Assembly: GCF_008973665.1 (NCBI RefSeq)
Contig: NZ_WACP01000001.1
Location: 186,001-250,000, forward strand
From: Paenibacillus tengchongensis
GTDB taxonomy: Bacteria > Bacillota > Bacilli > Paenibacillales > Paenibacillaceae
Direction: 5' to 3'
Length of the DNA: 64,000 bases
Within the stretch, counting starts at the first letter, position 1. Every line of letters starts with the position of its first letter. The notes under the pieces were generated by a model, which saw only the letters and a list, made by a program, of their open reading frames with translations, was not told where the DNA came from and searched no databases. Made by a program: the position numbers and the translations under genes. Below are positions 52,210 to 60,709 of this stretch, piece by piece.

Positions 52210-52716
52210 CTACTCCCTGGAGTCATAGAAGACATGGCGGGCGCTGATCTTGCCGTCCTCAATGTCCAGCAGCCCGATGGAGTAGCGTTTCTCGCGGCGC
52301 TTGTCTGTGGCCGAGCCCGGGTTAAACAGCAGGATGCCGTTCTCCTTGCGCATCAGCGGCTGGTGCGAATGGCCGAACAGAATGCAGTCCACCGCTTCCC
52401 CCTCAAAAGCCAGCAGCGCATTGCCGTCCGTACCTTTGCGCGAATACGGCGCATGGCCGTGAATCATTCCGATGCGGGCACCCTCCAGCGTCAGCAGCTT
52501 GCGCTCACCGAACCTGCGGATGATCTCCGCCCCGTCGTTATTGCCGGCAATCCCTTCAACCGGTGCCAGCTGTGCCAGCAGGTCGTACACCTCCAGCGAT
52601 ACCCAGTCTCCCAGGTGGAGAATCAGGTCCACACCGCTGAATTCGTCAAGCAGCACCTGTGGCAATCCTCTGGCGGCGCTTGACATATGCGTATCTGAGA
52701 CTACTCCTATTTTCAT
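52210..52716 (-). CDS. YfcE/YsnB-type metallophosphoesterase
   Basis: 168 residues. Two-metal phosphodiesterase fold with all motifs: VVSDTHM, HLGDW, GNND, MIHGHAPY and LFGHSHQP. Members hydrolyse artificial phosphodiesters and in archaea nucleotides; the physiological substrate is unsettled. GGAG is 11 bp before the ATG. In the gap to the upstream anti-sigma gene (52717-52822) I see no strong terminator, so read-through from the sigma operon is possible. Confidence 0.92.
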   Translation of the reverse strand: MKIGVVSDTHMSSAARGLPQVLLDEFSGVDLILHLGDWVSLEVYDLLAQLAPVEGIAGNNDGAEIIRRFGERKLLTLEGARIGMIHGHAPYSRKGTDGNALLAFEGEAVDCILFGHSHQPLMRKENGILLFNPGSATDKRREKRYSIGLLDIEDGKISARHVFYDSRE

Positions 52717-52822
52717 TCTGCTTCAGCTCCTGTTCTGCGCACATGCGTATTATCAGATTATTGTACGATTGGCAGCAGGCCGAAGCAAGTAAATGCGCTG
52801 TCCCTCCATGTTGTAGACCGGC

Positions 52823-54031
52823 TTAGTCCCGCCAGTTCCACAGCCGTACCTCACCGATCCGGATATTCTTCACCCAGGGACTTGCCTGCAGCTTCAGCAG
52901 CTCCTTGACCGGGCCCGTAATGACTGCGCCGTACAAATGAACCCCGTGCTTCTCCAGGTAGCTTAACGATTCGTCTACCTTCAGGAAAGGCGCAGCATTC
53001 CGGGAAAGGGTTTTATATTCTTGCAGCAGCCGCAGCGTCTTGAGAAAATTCTCCTCACGAAGTTCACCACTGCCGTATGCCTCAACGGAGGGGGATGTGG
53101 AAGAACTTGAGGTTACTCTGGTGAACCAGCCGCTTTTTTCGGTCGTTCTCGCCTGGACCGTCATATCATCAGCGTGCCAGATCGGATGGTAAGGAAACCC
53201 CAGTGGAGTGGTTACTACACCATTTTGAGCGCTGGTACCATCATCCGCGGCAAACCATACGGGCAGCACATTCAGCGGCTCCAGCTTTTTCAGCAGCTCA
53301 TCCGTGCCGTATAACTGGTCAAAGGACAGATAGGCTTCTGCTACTGTACCTTCCGGAAGCTTCTCCAGCCGCTCCCACTCCCCGCTGTCTTCCATACCCT
53401 GTGACTGATTGTTCTGAGGAAAGATAAACATATGGTTCTGTGAGGTTTGTTCATCCGTCCAGTTATAAGTGCCCACACCTCCAAGCCCAAACAGAAGCCG
53501 GGTGGAATAGCTGCCTGCATCTACCTGATCACTCCCGACCTGCTTCAGCAGTCTCCCTGAGTATTCCATTCGGAAATAAACCTTGGAATTTGCATTTAAA
53601 TGCACTGTTGTATTCGGGTGAGAGACAGCTATCGCCGAAGACAATACATCCCGGTACTGCGCCATCCGTTCTCCCGTACTATAGTAAACGGCTGTTATGA
53701 TCGAGCTTAGAACTGTAAAAGCCAGAAAGACGGATAGCACAGTCATCGTATTTGAAAAACGCGCCTTCCACTTCCCCCGGCGGACAATCCGCTTTTCCCT
53801 GGAATGGCTTTTCTTCTTTGTCAAAGTATAATCGCCGCCTTGGGGTGCCACTTGGCCCCGATTCCATTCCGCCTTACGTGCAGATTGCTCATCCTCCTGC
53901 TCCATCAGCTCATCCAGATAACCTTGATAAACCTCCAGCTTCTCCAGCTCCTGCTCCACTTCAGCCCGTTCTTCCTCCGGCAGGCTGCCCTCACTGTATT
54001 TGCGAAGCTTTTCCTTGAATGCATCACTCAT
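52823..54031 (-). CDS. Anti-sigma factor with sigma-regulator N and C domains
   Basis: 402 residues. Cytoplasmic N-terminal domain (about 1-85, MSDAFKEKLRKYSEGSLPEEERAEVEQELE in two blocks) typical of Sigma_reg_N proteins, one membrane helix (about 95-118) and a large extracytoplasmic domain (about 120-400) like Sigma_reg_C, found with SigM-like factors (YhdL type). It has no zinc-finger motif, unlike the anti-sigma factor at 5797. GGAGGAG is 8 bp before the ATG. It overlaps the sigma gene by 8 bp, so translation is coupled. The outer domain probably senses envelope stress (inference). Confidence 0.9.
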   Translation of the reverse strand: MSDAFKEKLRKYSEGSLPEEERAEVEQELEKLEVYQGYLDELMEQEDEQSARKAEWNRGQVAPQGGDYTLTKKKSHSREKRIVRRGKWKARFSNTMTVLSVFLAFTVLSSIITAVYYSTGERMAQYRDVLSSAIAVSHPNTTVHLNANSKVYFRMEYSGRLLKQVGSDQVDAGSYSTRLLFGLGGVGTYNWTDEQTSQNHMFIFPQNNQSQGMEDSGEWERLEKLPEGTVAEAYLSFDQLYGTDELLKKLEPLNVLPVWFAADDGTSAQNGVVTTPLGFPYHPIWHADDMTVQARTTEKSGWFTRVTSSSSTSPSVEAYGSGELREENFLKTLRLLQEYKTLSRNAAPFLKVDESLSYLEKHGVHLYGAVITGPVKELLKLQASPWVKNIRIGEVRLWNWRD

Positions 54032-54527
54032 GTCCGCTACTCCTCCGTTCTCCTTCCCTCAGCTGCTGCCTTGCCCGGAAGATCAGTATTTTATATTGCG
54101 GCAGGCTTACCTCCATAATGGCAGCAGCATCTTTATACGCTATCCCGTGAAAATCATGCAACAGCAATGCGTGACGCTGGGCTTCCGGAAGACCACCGAC
54201 AGCGGCAGCCAGCTCCTCCATCCTGCTCCGTCTCATAAATACCTCCTCCGTTGTCTCAGGATGGGGGAGGGCGTTGAAGTAACCGGCTTCTGCCGGAATA
54301 CTTCGGCGCGCTTTGCGCATGTAATCAATAAATGCGTTGTAGGCTACCCGGAACAGCCAAGGTTTAATTTTATCCTCCCGGCAATCCTCCAGATATAAGT
54401 AGGCGCGGTAAAAGGTCTCCTGTGTCAAATCCTCGGCAAGGTGGTACTGGCGGCAGAGGGCGTACAAATAACGGTAAATGTCGTTGACATAGCTCTGGTA
54501 GTAAACATCCAGCGATTCCGAATTCAT
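54024..54527 (-). CDS. ECF RNA polymerase sigma factor (SigM-like)
   Basis: 167 residues. Region 2 (about 8-75: NDIYRYLYALCRQYHLAEDLTQETFYRAY and KPWLFRVAYNAFIDYMRK) and region 4 (about 110-160: LPEAQRHALLLHDFHGIAYKDAAAIM) are complete. Start ATG 54527 lies within GGGGGGAGGGC-ATG; an earlier GTG in frame would fall before or at the promoter's transcript start. The promoter 54547-54574 has the ECF form and leads to a leader of under 20 nt, suggesting it is read by this sigma factor. Its anti-sigma factor follows. Confidence 0.95.
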   Translation of the reverse strand: MNSESLDVYYQSYVNDIYRYLYALCRQYHLAEDLTQETFYRAYLYLEDCREDKIKPWLFRVAYNAFIDYMRKARRSIPAEAGYFNALPHPETTEEVFMRRSRMEELAAAVGGLPEAQRHALLLHDFHGIAYKDAAAIMEVSLPQYKILIFRARQQLREGERRSSGHE

Positions 54528-54546
54528 GCCCTCCCCCCTCACCCAA

Positions 54547-54574
54547 ACCACGTTTCAGCCGCTCAAAAGTTACA
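54547..54574 (-). promoter_or_regulatory. ECF-type, probably autoregulatory promoter
   Basis: TGTAAC (54569-54574), 16 bp, CGTGGT (54547-54552). This is the TGWAAC-16-CGT pattern of Bacillus ECF sigma factors, directly ahead of the sigma gene. Confidence 0.65.
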
Positions 54575-54746
54575 GCCATCTCAAATCTTTTGGAGCCCAA
54601 TGCATTTGCCCTATATTCGGTTAGAAAGAGCGGAACTTCCTGCACACTCGCCATCGCCCTATTTGGTCCCTTTGATGGCTGCAAGCGCTGCAGATTATTC
54701 ATATGGGTAATTCATTTCCTTTCGAATGTTAAATTCCGGGTACGCC

Positions 54747-54783
54747 AAAAAGAGCCGCGGATCATCCTCTGATCCACGGCTCC
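54747..54783 (-). terminator. Terminator of a small minus-strand transcript
   Basis: GAGCCGTGGATCA and TGATCCGCGGCTC form a 13-bp stem with one wobble pair, then T5. It serves whatever is transcribed from about 54980 on the minus strand and insulates the sigma operon. Confidence 0.85.
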
Positions 54784-54888
54784 CTTAAGAGTTCCCTGAT
54801 AGCCGGCCTCACGGCCAAGATAAAATACATGCTGCGCACCTATACCGCAGGTGCATTCAAATATACGCTCACGGTATAGCCGGTGGCA

Positions 54889-54960
54889 TCATGTCTCCCG
54901 GACGGGGCCGGCAGGATCAGATGTTCCGTATGCGGTTGTAAGCTGTTTACGTTCAGTCAT
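54889..54960 (-). CDS. Candidate small peptide gene, reading frame unresolved
   Basis: The ATG at 54960 follows GGGAGG by 10 bp and encodes 23 residues (MTERKQLTTAYGTSDPAGPV and three more). The neighbouring frame, opened by CTG 54954-54956 with GGAAGG 6 bp upstream and ending at 54840, encodes 38 residues with a more protein-like end (DATGYTVSVYLNAPAV). Either a non-standard start, a frameshift close to the ATG, or a sequencing error could be involved. The terminator at 54747 shows that the region is a transcription unit. The first nine residues recall catalase N-termini, but nothing else of catalase follows. Confidence 0.35.
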   Translation of the reverse strand: MTERKQLTTAYGTSDPAGPVRET

Positions 54961-55048
54961 GACCTTCCAGCCTCCCTTCATCTTTTCTAGAACTCATCAT
55001 AAACGGGGGGGTTCCAATTTTGGCAACCCTTTTTCTTCCATGCTTCCG

Positions 55049-55309
55049 TTATTTGAATTTATGCCAATTCGGGTCGCTGTTCGCCAGCAGATGGGCAAAA
55101 TCATTGTCCAGCCGCTTCTGCTCCGCTTTGCGCTGCTCTTCGGCGGCTTGCCGCGCAGCCTCCTTCTTGGCGTTCTCCTCTGCTTTGAGCGCATCCGCCT
55201 GCGCTTTCAGCTTGCTTAGCACATCGCTGCTCAGCATGTCCTTAAGCGTGGCCGGAGCATCCGCAGCCGCCGGGCGCGGAGCGCTTGCGGTCTTCTTTTT
55301 CTTGGCCAT
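55049..55309 (-). CDS. YqkE-like small charged protein (DUF3886)
   Basis: 86 residues. Starts MAKKKKTASAPRPAAADAPA, then TLKDMLSSDVLSKLKAQADALKAEE, a heptad-rich coiled-coil stretch of Ala/Glu/Lys/Arg, and ends DFAHLLANSDPNWHKFK. B. subtilis YqkE has the same basic start, helical middle and end. Function unknown. AAAGGAAG stands 7 bp before ATG 55309; an in-frame upstream start lies beyond the transcript of the divergent HxlR gene and is rejected. Confidence 0.85.
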   Translation of the reverse strand: MAKKKKTASAPRPAAADAPATLKDMLSSDVLSKLKAQADALKAEENAKKEAARQAAEEQRKAEQKRLDNDFAHLLANSDPNWHKFK

Positions 55310-55398
55310 GTCGATCTTCCTTTCGGGCCCCCGGCTCAGCGCAGGCTGTTTTAGGGGCAGGTCATTTCGTTTATAATGTACAATAAGAGGTGAGCCTG

Positions 55399-55752
55399 AT
55401 GAAATCAATAGATTTGTGTCCAAGGTTACAAAAAAGCATGGATATCATCGGCAGACGTTGGACGGGCTTAATCATCTATCAGCTGCTTCAAGGACCGCAG
55501 CGTTTCAGCGAGATTGAGGCCGCCCTCCCCATCAGCGGCAGGCTCCTGTCCGAGCGTCTTAAGGAGCTGGAGCAGGAGGGGATTGTTCTGCGCGAAGTAT
55601 TTCCCGAAACCCCTGTAAGAATCCAATATTCCTTGACGGATAAGGGCCGCGCGCTGGAAACGGTCATCCGTGACCTGCAGGCATGGTCCGATGAGTGGAT
55701 CAAACCGGGCGAGTGCCAGCCGGAGGCGGGCAGCCAGAGACCACCGGAATGA
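55399..55752 (+). CDS. HxlR family transcriptional regulator
   Basis: 117 residues. Winged helix of the HxlR/YodB type: an N-terminal cysteine (SIDLCPRLQKSMDIIGRRWTGLIIYQLL) at the position of the redox-active Cys of YodB-like sensors, recognition helix ISGRLLSERLKELE and wing VQYSLTDKG-like segment. May respond to quinones, diamide or aldehydes (family knowledge). AGAGGTGA is 6 bp before ATG 55399. No obvious partner gene; divergent from the YqkE-like gene. Confidence 0.92.
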   Translation: MKSIDLCPRLQKSMDIIGRRWTGLIIYQLLQGPQRFSEIEAALPISGRLLSERLKELEQEGIVLREVFPETPVRIQYSLTDKGRALETVIRDLQAWSDEWIKPGECQPEAGSQRPPE

Positions 55753-55779
55753 CAGCCCGGCAACGGCAGTGTCCGGCAG

Positions 55780-56283
55780 CTACAGCTTGCGGCCGATAAT
55801 GATCAGATCGCGCTTCACGCCGTCCAGTTCGGCGACGCCGGGCAGCAGCCCCCACTGCGTGAATCCGTATTTCCGCAGCAGGCCGAGGCTCGGCTCGTTA
55901 TGGCCGAAGACAAAGCCGACGAGATTCTCCAGGCCCAGGCGCGGTGCTTCCTCCAGCGCCCGGGTCATCAATATTCTTCCGGCGCCGGTGCCGCGGTACG
56001 CCTCACCCACATAGATACTGATCTCGGCGGTCGCATTGTACGCCGGCCTTCCGTAAAAGGACTGAAAGCTGAACCAGGCCGCGATTTCTCCGTCCTGTCT
56101 CAGCACCCACAGCGGCCGGTGATGGCTGTTATGCTCATGAAACCACGCCAGCCGTTCCTCCACCGTCACCGGTTCCAAATCTGCCGTAACCATTCTTCCG
56201 GCCACCGTCGAATTGTAAATCGCCACAATAGCCGGCAAATCAGCAAGCGTTGCATCTTCAATACGGTAATCTTCCCAAGCCAT
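55780..56283 (-). CDS. GNAT acetyltransferase, phosphinothricin/YwnH type
   Basis: 167 residues. Matches the Pat/Bar-like subgroup: [22 protein letters not shown], then [18 protein letters not shown] (acetyl-CoA loop) and [20 protein letters not shown] with the end [13 protein letters not shown]. Such enzymes acetylate phosphinothricin, methionine sulfoximine or related amines; natural substrate unclear. GGGGG stands about 8 bp before the ATG. Downstream of the SDR gene on the same strand, 46 bp away. Confidence 0.92.
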   Translation of the reverse strand: MAWEDYRIEDATLADLPAIVAIYNSTVAGRMVTADLEPVTVEERLAWFHEHNSHHRPLWVLRQDGEIAAWFSFQSFYGRPAYNATAEISIYVGEAYRGTGAGRILMTRALEEAPRLGLENLVGFVFGHNEPSLGLLRKYGFTQWGLLPGVAELDGVKRDLIIIGRKL

Positions 56284-56329
56284 TTATTGTTCCCCCTAGT
56301 ACATATACATCTCATGCTGTGCTTTATTA

Positions 56330-57208
56330 TTATACGCCTGCATGACCTTCTTCCGTAAGCCGGTGTTCCGGCAGTCCGGTCTGTTCCAGGCTCCACGACC
56401 AGAGCTGGTTAGCCGCATTCCTGTCCTTTGCCCGGGGTGTCAGCTCCTTCACTTGGCGGCGGTAGAAATACTCCCCCGTCACTTGCCGTAATTCAGGCGC
56501 GGTAGCCAGATAGATAGCGGTATCCGCCCCTTGCTCCGGCGTAAGAAAGACATACGACAGCAGCTTCAGCAGCGACCGCCCAAAGCCGGTCTCGCGATTG
56601 ACGCCGATGCTGGTGCCTACCGCACCGGGATGCAGGCAATTAACGGTGACCGGCGTGCCGCGCAGGCGGGAGGCCAGCTCCCGGGTGAACAGGATATTGG
56701 CCAGCTTGGATCTGGCATACGCCTTAGCCGGATTGAATCCGCGGGCCAGCGTATGGTCATCCAGATGCAGCTTACCGATCTTGTAGGCCCCCGAGGCCAC
56801 CACGACAATTCTTCCCTGCTCCGCCGCCTCCAGCCGCTCAAGCAGCAGATGAGTCAGCAAAAAATGCCCCAGATGATTGACTCCGAGATCGAGCTCATAG
56901 CCGTCCCGGGTCAGCTCCCGCTTGAGTGTAACTACGCCGGCGTTATTGACCAGCACATCCAGCACAGGATAAGCGGCGCCAAACTTCTCAGCAAATGTGC
57001 GGATGCTGGCGAACGAAGCAAGGTCAAGCTGCATCAGCGCAATGCGGTCCGAGCCGCTGCGCTGCCGCGCTTCGGCCAGCGCAGCTTCACCGCGTTCCCG
57101 GCTGCGGCAGGCCATGATTACATTTGCTCCCCTGCGGGCCATTTCAATCGTCGTTGCCAGCCCCATCCCGGAATTCCCCCCGGTGACCAGCACAGTCTTT
57201 CCTCTCAT
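56330..57208 (-). CDS. Short-chain dehydrogenase/reductase, retinol-dehydrogenase-like
   Basis: 292 residues. Classical SDR with NAD(P)-binding TGGNSGMGLATTIE, the NNAG motif (VLVNNAGVV), and catalytic Ser-Tyr-Lys as VVVASGAYK..YARSKLAN. The layout follows the RDH/WW-oxidoreductase-like bacterial group; substrate not known. GGGAGG is 8 bp before ATG 57208; an upstream in-frame ATG lacks a site. Followed closely by the GNAT gene. Confidence 0.93.
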   Translation of the reverse strand: MRGKTVLVTGGNSGMGLATTIEMARRGANVIMACRSRERGEAALAEARQRSGSDRIALMQLDLASFASIRTFAEKFGAAYPVLDVLVNNAGVVTLKRELTRDGYELDLGVNHLGHFLLTHLLLERLEAAEQGRIVVVASGAYKIGKLHLDDHTLARGFNPAKAYARSKLANILFTRELASRLRGTPVTVNCLHPGAVGTSIGVNRETGFGRSLLKLLSYVFLTPEQGADTAIYLATAPELRQVTGEYFYRRQVKELTPRAKDRNAANQLWSWSLEQTGLPEHRLTEEGHAGV

Positions 57209-57328
57209 GGGCAGTCCTCCCAGCACCCGCGCACTCCAGCCGCCAGACAAGCTGCAGCCACTTCCGGGCAGATGTTTTAAGCTTATGTTACATCATTTGC
57301 GGCCCGCTAGAAAGCTCTGATATACACG

Positions 57329-57376
57329 CAGCGGCGGCTGCAGGCAGTAATTCGCCTATGCAGCCGCCGCTGTTTC
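57329..57376. terminator. Hairpin after the sugar dehydrogenase gene
   Basis: CAGCGGCGGCTGCA and TGCAGCCGCCGCTG form a 14-bp stem; T-rich tail only on the plus side, so efficiency for the minus-strand gene is uncertain. Confidence 0.55.
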
Positions 57377-57385
57377 TAATCCCGA

Positions 57386-58636
57386 TTATTCCCAGTCCGG
57401 CTTCAGCGCAATGAGCCGGTCGTCCTCCGGCCCGGCCTCACCCCGGCCATCACCGTTGTTCGTAAGGAGATAGAGCGTGCCGTCCGGGCCTTCGGCCACA
57501 TTCCGGATCCGGCCCCATTCGCCGCGGAACAGCTCCTGCACCTCAGGCTCTGCGCCCTCTTCCTCCGGCGAAATCCGCAGAACCTGCTCTCCCGCCAGAT
57601 TAGCCACGAGCAGTTCGCCTGCCCATGGTCCCTGAGTGATGAAGGCCATGCCCGAAGGCGCCCATGTGTCCTCCCCGCTGTGCAGCAGAGGCGGCTGCAT
57701 CCCGTCACCGCTCTCGCTGCCCTGGATCAAGGGCCAGCCGTAATTGGCCCCCGGTTCAATGATATTGATCTCGTCATGGGCGGATTGGCCATGCTCCGAG
57801 CTGAAGAGCACGCCCGTTCCGGGCTGCCAGGCCAGACCCTGCGGATTGCGGTGGCCCCAGCTGTATACCGGCGATCCCGGCAACGGATTATCCTGCGGAA
57901 TAGAGCCGTCTCTGGTGATACGCAGTATTTTGCCGCCCAGGCTATCCTGCTGCTGGGCCAGCTCCGGCTCGTAACGCTCTCCGGTAGTGATATATAAGTA
58001 TCCGTCGGGACCGAATCGGATCCGTCCGCCGTTGTGGTTACGGTCGCCGGGGATGCCGTCCAGCAGCACCTTATCAATCTCGGCCTGACTGCTGCCGATC
58101 TTCAGCCGCAGCACCCGGTTCTGCACGGCTTCCCCTTCGCTGCGGTAGGAATGATACACATAGGCATATTTGTTGTCCGCAAAATCAGGATCAAGCGCCA
58201 GCCCGAGCAGTCCGCCTTCGCCTTCGCTTGCAAACGGCTCCATCAGCGTAAGCAGCGGAGTCTGCCGCAACCGGCCGTTCTCAATGACCCGCAGGCTGCC
58301 GGAGCGTTCCGTCAGCAGGATGCGCCCGTCAGGCGTAACCGCCGTCTCCCAGGGCACATCCAGACCCGTAACCAGCACCTCGGCGGTATAAGGGAGCTCC
58401 GATGAACCGGAGACTTCCGCCGGGGGTTGCGGAGCGGCGGTCTGCGCCGCTTCCGAAGGCAGCGCAGAAGGCGAAGCAGCGCCGGGCTGTCCCTCCAGCC
58501 GCGGGCCGTTTGTCTCCAGGCGTTCCTCTACGCCTGCCTGATCCGGTGAAGCCGAGCAAGCCGTCAGCCCTCCCAAGAACAGGAGCAAAGCGCCGCGCAG
58601 CACATGAAGCCGTGCACCTTTGCCGGTTCTGCTCAT
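57386..58636 (-). CDS. PQQ-dependent sugar dehydrogenase-like lipoprotein
   Basis: 416 residues. Lipoprotein signal peptide with lipobox LTAC (Cys27), a Pro/Ala/Ser-rich linker (about 30-68), then a six-bladed propeller of the glucose/sorbosone dehydrogenase family (LDVPWETAVTPDGRILLTER; GDRNHNGGRIRFGPDGYLYITTG; HRNPQGLAWQPGTG; EHGQSAHDEIN; YGWPLIQG). Oxidises aldoses with PQQ and calcium on the outside of the membrane, if PQQ is available. GGGAGG is 9 bp before ATG 58636. Monocistronic. Confidence 0.93.
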   Translation of the reverse strand: MSRTGKGARLHVLRGALLLFLGGLTACSASPDQAGVEERLETNGPRLEGQPGAASPSALPSEAAQTAAPQPPAEVSGSSELPYTAEVLVTGLDVPWETAVTPDGRILLTERSGSLRVIENGRLRQTPLLTLMEPFASEGEGGLLGLALDPDFADNKYAYVYHSYRSEGEAVQNRVLRLKIGSSQAEIDKVLLDGIPGDRNHNGGRIRFGPDGYLYITTGERYEPELAQQQDSLGGKILRITRDGSIPQDNPLPGSPVYSWGHRNPQGLAWQPGTGVLFSSEHGQSAHDEINIIEPGANYGWPLIQGSESGDGMQPPLLHSGEDTWAPSGMAFITQGPWAGELLVANLAGEQVLRISPEEEGAEPEVQELFRGEWGRIRNVAEGPDGTLYLLTNNGDGRGEAGPEDDRLIALKPDWE

Positions 58637-58812
58637 AGCTTCCACCTCCCATCAGCTATTTTGCCCCTATTTACCCGGACTACCGTTTCGCTAAACCTCT
58701 ATGGCAAACAAACCGGTTCACATATTTATGCATTACGTGCAGCCCGCAGAGGAATGGTCTATAATGAGAGCATTGCAGTTTTTGCCGTGGTAATGAAAGG
58801 GGATTATGGACA

Positions 58813-59907
58813 ATGAATGAAGCATTGATCGTTCTGGAACGCAACATGGCGGACGGTAAGCTGGATGCGCTGCTTGTAACCGATCCGAAGCATGTCTACT
58901 ATTTGACGGGGTTTGCCAGCAACCCGCATGAGCGGTTTCTGGGGCTGCTGCTGATCCGGGGAGAGGAGCCTGTCCTGATCGTGCCGGCGCTGGATGCGGA
59001 AGCCGCCCAGGCCGCTTCTTCCGTGAAGAGAATCGTAACCCACAGCGATACCGATAACCCTTATGAGTTGCTGAAGGCCCAGTTTGGCGGTACAAGCCCG
59101 CAGGCGCTCGGCATCGAGAAGGAACACTTCTCGGTAAGCCGCTTTGAACAGCTCGCTGCGTCTGTACCCGCAGGCAGCTTCAGTGACATCGGGCCTTGGC
59201 TGCGTTCCTTGCGTGCCAAGAAGACCCCCGAGGAAGTCCGCCGGATGAAGCATGCCGCCGAACTGGTGGAGGAAGTGCTCCGCCAGGGCCTTGCCCATGT
59301 CAAAGCAGGGGTAAGTGAAATCGAACTGGTCGCCGAGCTGGAATACCTGATGAAGAAAGCAGGCGCCGCCGGGCCTTCCTTCGATACGATGGTGCTCTCC
59401 GGCCCCAACACCGCCCTGCCGCACGGGGTGCCGGGAAGCCGCCGCATCCAGCCGGGCGACTTCCTGATGTTCGATATGGGCGTATACGCAGGCGGGTACG
59501 CTTCTGACATCACGCGTACCTTCGCAGTGGAGCATGTGGACGCCAAGCTTGAGGAAATCTACAATACGGTGCTGGCGGCCAATGAGGCGGGCCTTGCAGC
59601 CAGCCGGGCCGGAGCCACCTTCGGCTCGGTGGACAAGGCTGCGCGCGCGGTGATCGAGGCGGCGGGCTACGGGGAGTACTTCATGCACCGCGTCGGCCAC
59701 GGCCTCGGCATGGATACCCACGAGTATCCTTCGCTGCACGGACTGAACGGGGATTTCATCGAAGCCGGCAACGTCTTCACCGTAGAGCCGGGCATCTATG
59801 TGCCGGGCCTCGGCGGTGTGCGCATCGAAGACGATGTGTTTATCACTCCCGAAGGACCGCAGACGCTAACCAGCTTTCCGAAAGCACTGACTGTGCTTCA
59901 TTTGTAA
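58813..59907 (+). CDS. M24 family Xaa-Pro peptidase
   Basis: 364 residues. Creatinase N-terminal domain (about 1-130) and pita-bread metallopeptidase domain with the metal ligands in FDMGVYAGGYASDITRTF (two Asp), HRVGHGLGMDTHE (His), FTVEPGIY (Glu) and VRIEDDVFI (Glu). Cleaves Xaa-Pro dipeptides or N-terminal Xaa-Pro bonds in the cytoplasm; closest to Bacillus YqhT/PepQ. AAAGGGGAT lies before the ATG. Monocistronic, converging on the queuosine-precursor transporter. Confidence 0.95.
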   Translation: MNEALIVLERNMADGKLDALLVTDPKHVYYLTGFASNPHERFLGLLLIRGEEPVLIVPALDAEAAQAASSVKRIVTHSDTDNPYELLKAQFGGTSPQALGIEKEHFSVSRFEQLAASVPAGSFSDIGPWLRSLRAKKTPEEVRRMKHAAELVEEVLRQGLAHVKAGVSEIELVAELEYLMKKAGAAGPSFDTMVLSGPNTALPHGVPGSRRIQPGDFLMFDMGVYAGGYASDITRTFAVEHVDAKLEEIYNTVLAANEAGLAASRAGATFGSVDKAARAVIEAAGYGEYFMHRVGHGLGMDTHEYPSLHGLNGDFIEAGNVFTVEPGIYVPGLGGVRIEDDVFITPEGPQTLTSFPKALTVLHL

Positions 59908-59926
59908 AAGCGGCGTTCCGAAAATC

Positions 59927-59979
59927 AAAAAAAAACGCACAGGTGACAGCCCGGCGGGGCAGAACCTGTGCGTTTTTTT
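59927..59979. terminator. Bidirectional terminator
   Basis: AAAAACGCACAGGT and ACCTGTGCGTTTTT arms with runs of nine A and seven T. It reaches the stop codon of the transporter gene. Confidence 0.93.
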
Positions 59980-60697
59980 ATAGGTGCGAAGACGCTTTAC
60001 CGGCTGTCTGCTTCCCGTCCTCGGCAAAGCTGAAGGAGCGGGCGATGTACAGGATCGGTGTCCCGGCACCGGTCAGCACGAATTTGATCAGATAGGTGGT
60101 CAGCAGAATCTCAGTCCAGACCTTCCAGTCATAAATCCCGGCAAAAGCAATGGTGCAGAAGATCAGCGTGTCAACGAACGAGCTGACCATTGTACTGCCG
60201 TTGGAACGGATCCACATCTGGCGCGGGGTACCGTAATAGCCGCGGATCCAGGAGTACAGGCGCACATCGAGCAGTTGGCTGACGAAGTAAGCCGACAGGC
60301 TGGCCAGCGCCAGGCGCGGCATCAGGCCGAAGATCTTTTCCAGCGGCTCCTGGGCGAAATCCGAGGACGCAGGCTCAAAGAATAATACCATCTGCATGAG
60401 CGCCGTCGTCATCAGCAGCGTGAAGAACCCGAACCACACCGCTCTGCGCGCTTCGGCGCGCCCATATTTCTCGTTCAGCAGATCACTGGTCATATAGAGG
60501 GTGACATACATCGTATTGCCCAGCGTCATGACAATATCAAAAGGCATGACGATCGTTTTGGCCACCTGGATATTGGCGATTACGGTCGCAATACCGACCC
60601 AGGCGTAAAGCCCTTTTTTGCCAAACAAACGATAGCACACCAGAAAAAAGGCAAAATTGACGACAACAAACAAAATTCCCCACAGCAAATTAAACAT
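59978..60697 (-). CDS. yhhQ: Queuosine precursor transporter (YhhQ/COG1738 family)
   Basis: 239 residues, about six membrane helices. Family signatures: MYVTLYMTSDLLNEKYGR, LASLSAYFVSQLLDV and RSNGSTMVSSFVDTLIF. In E. coli YhhQ imports preQ0/preQ1 used to make queuosine in tRNA. A preQ1-I riboswitch directly upstream (60710-60748) confirms the link independently. The riboswitch includes the AGGAGG ribosome site, which is 12 bp from the ATG. Single gene; no queuosine synthesis gene is in the window, which fits salvage of the base. Confidence 0.95.
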   Translation of the reverse strand: MFNLLWGILFVVVNFAFFLVCYRLFGKKGLYAWVGIATVIANIQVAKTIVMPFDIVMTLGNTMYVTLYMTSDLLNEKYGRAEARRAVWFGFFTLLMTTALMQMVLFFEPASSDFAQEPLEKIFGLMPRLALASLSAYFVSQLLDVRLYSWIRGYYGTPRQMWIRSNGSTMVSSFVDTLIFCTIAFAGIYDWKVWTEILLTTYLIKFVLTGAGTPILYIARSFSFAEDGKQTAGKASSHL

Positions 60698-60709
60698 GAA
60701 ACCTGTATT

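Larger units (their letters stand above)
54575..55048. other. Intergenic region holding a small transcription unit
   Basis: Apart from the small frame at 54889-54960 and its terminator (54747-54783) I see no gene here. Part of 54984-55048 is the 3' flank of the YqkE-like gene. Confidence 0.5.

Noticed and set aside
54889..54960. Remnant of a catalase gene (the peptide starts like catalase N-termini)
   Set aside because: Only about nine residues agree; no further catalase sequence follows in any frame, so the resemblance is treated as chance.
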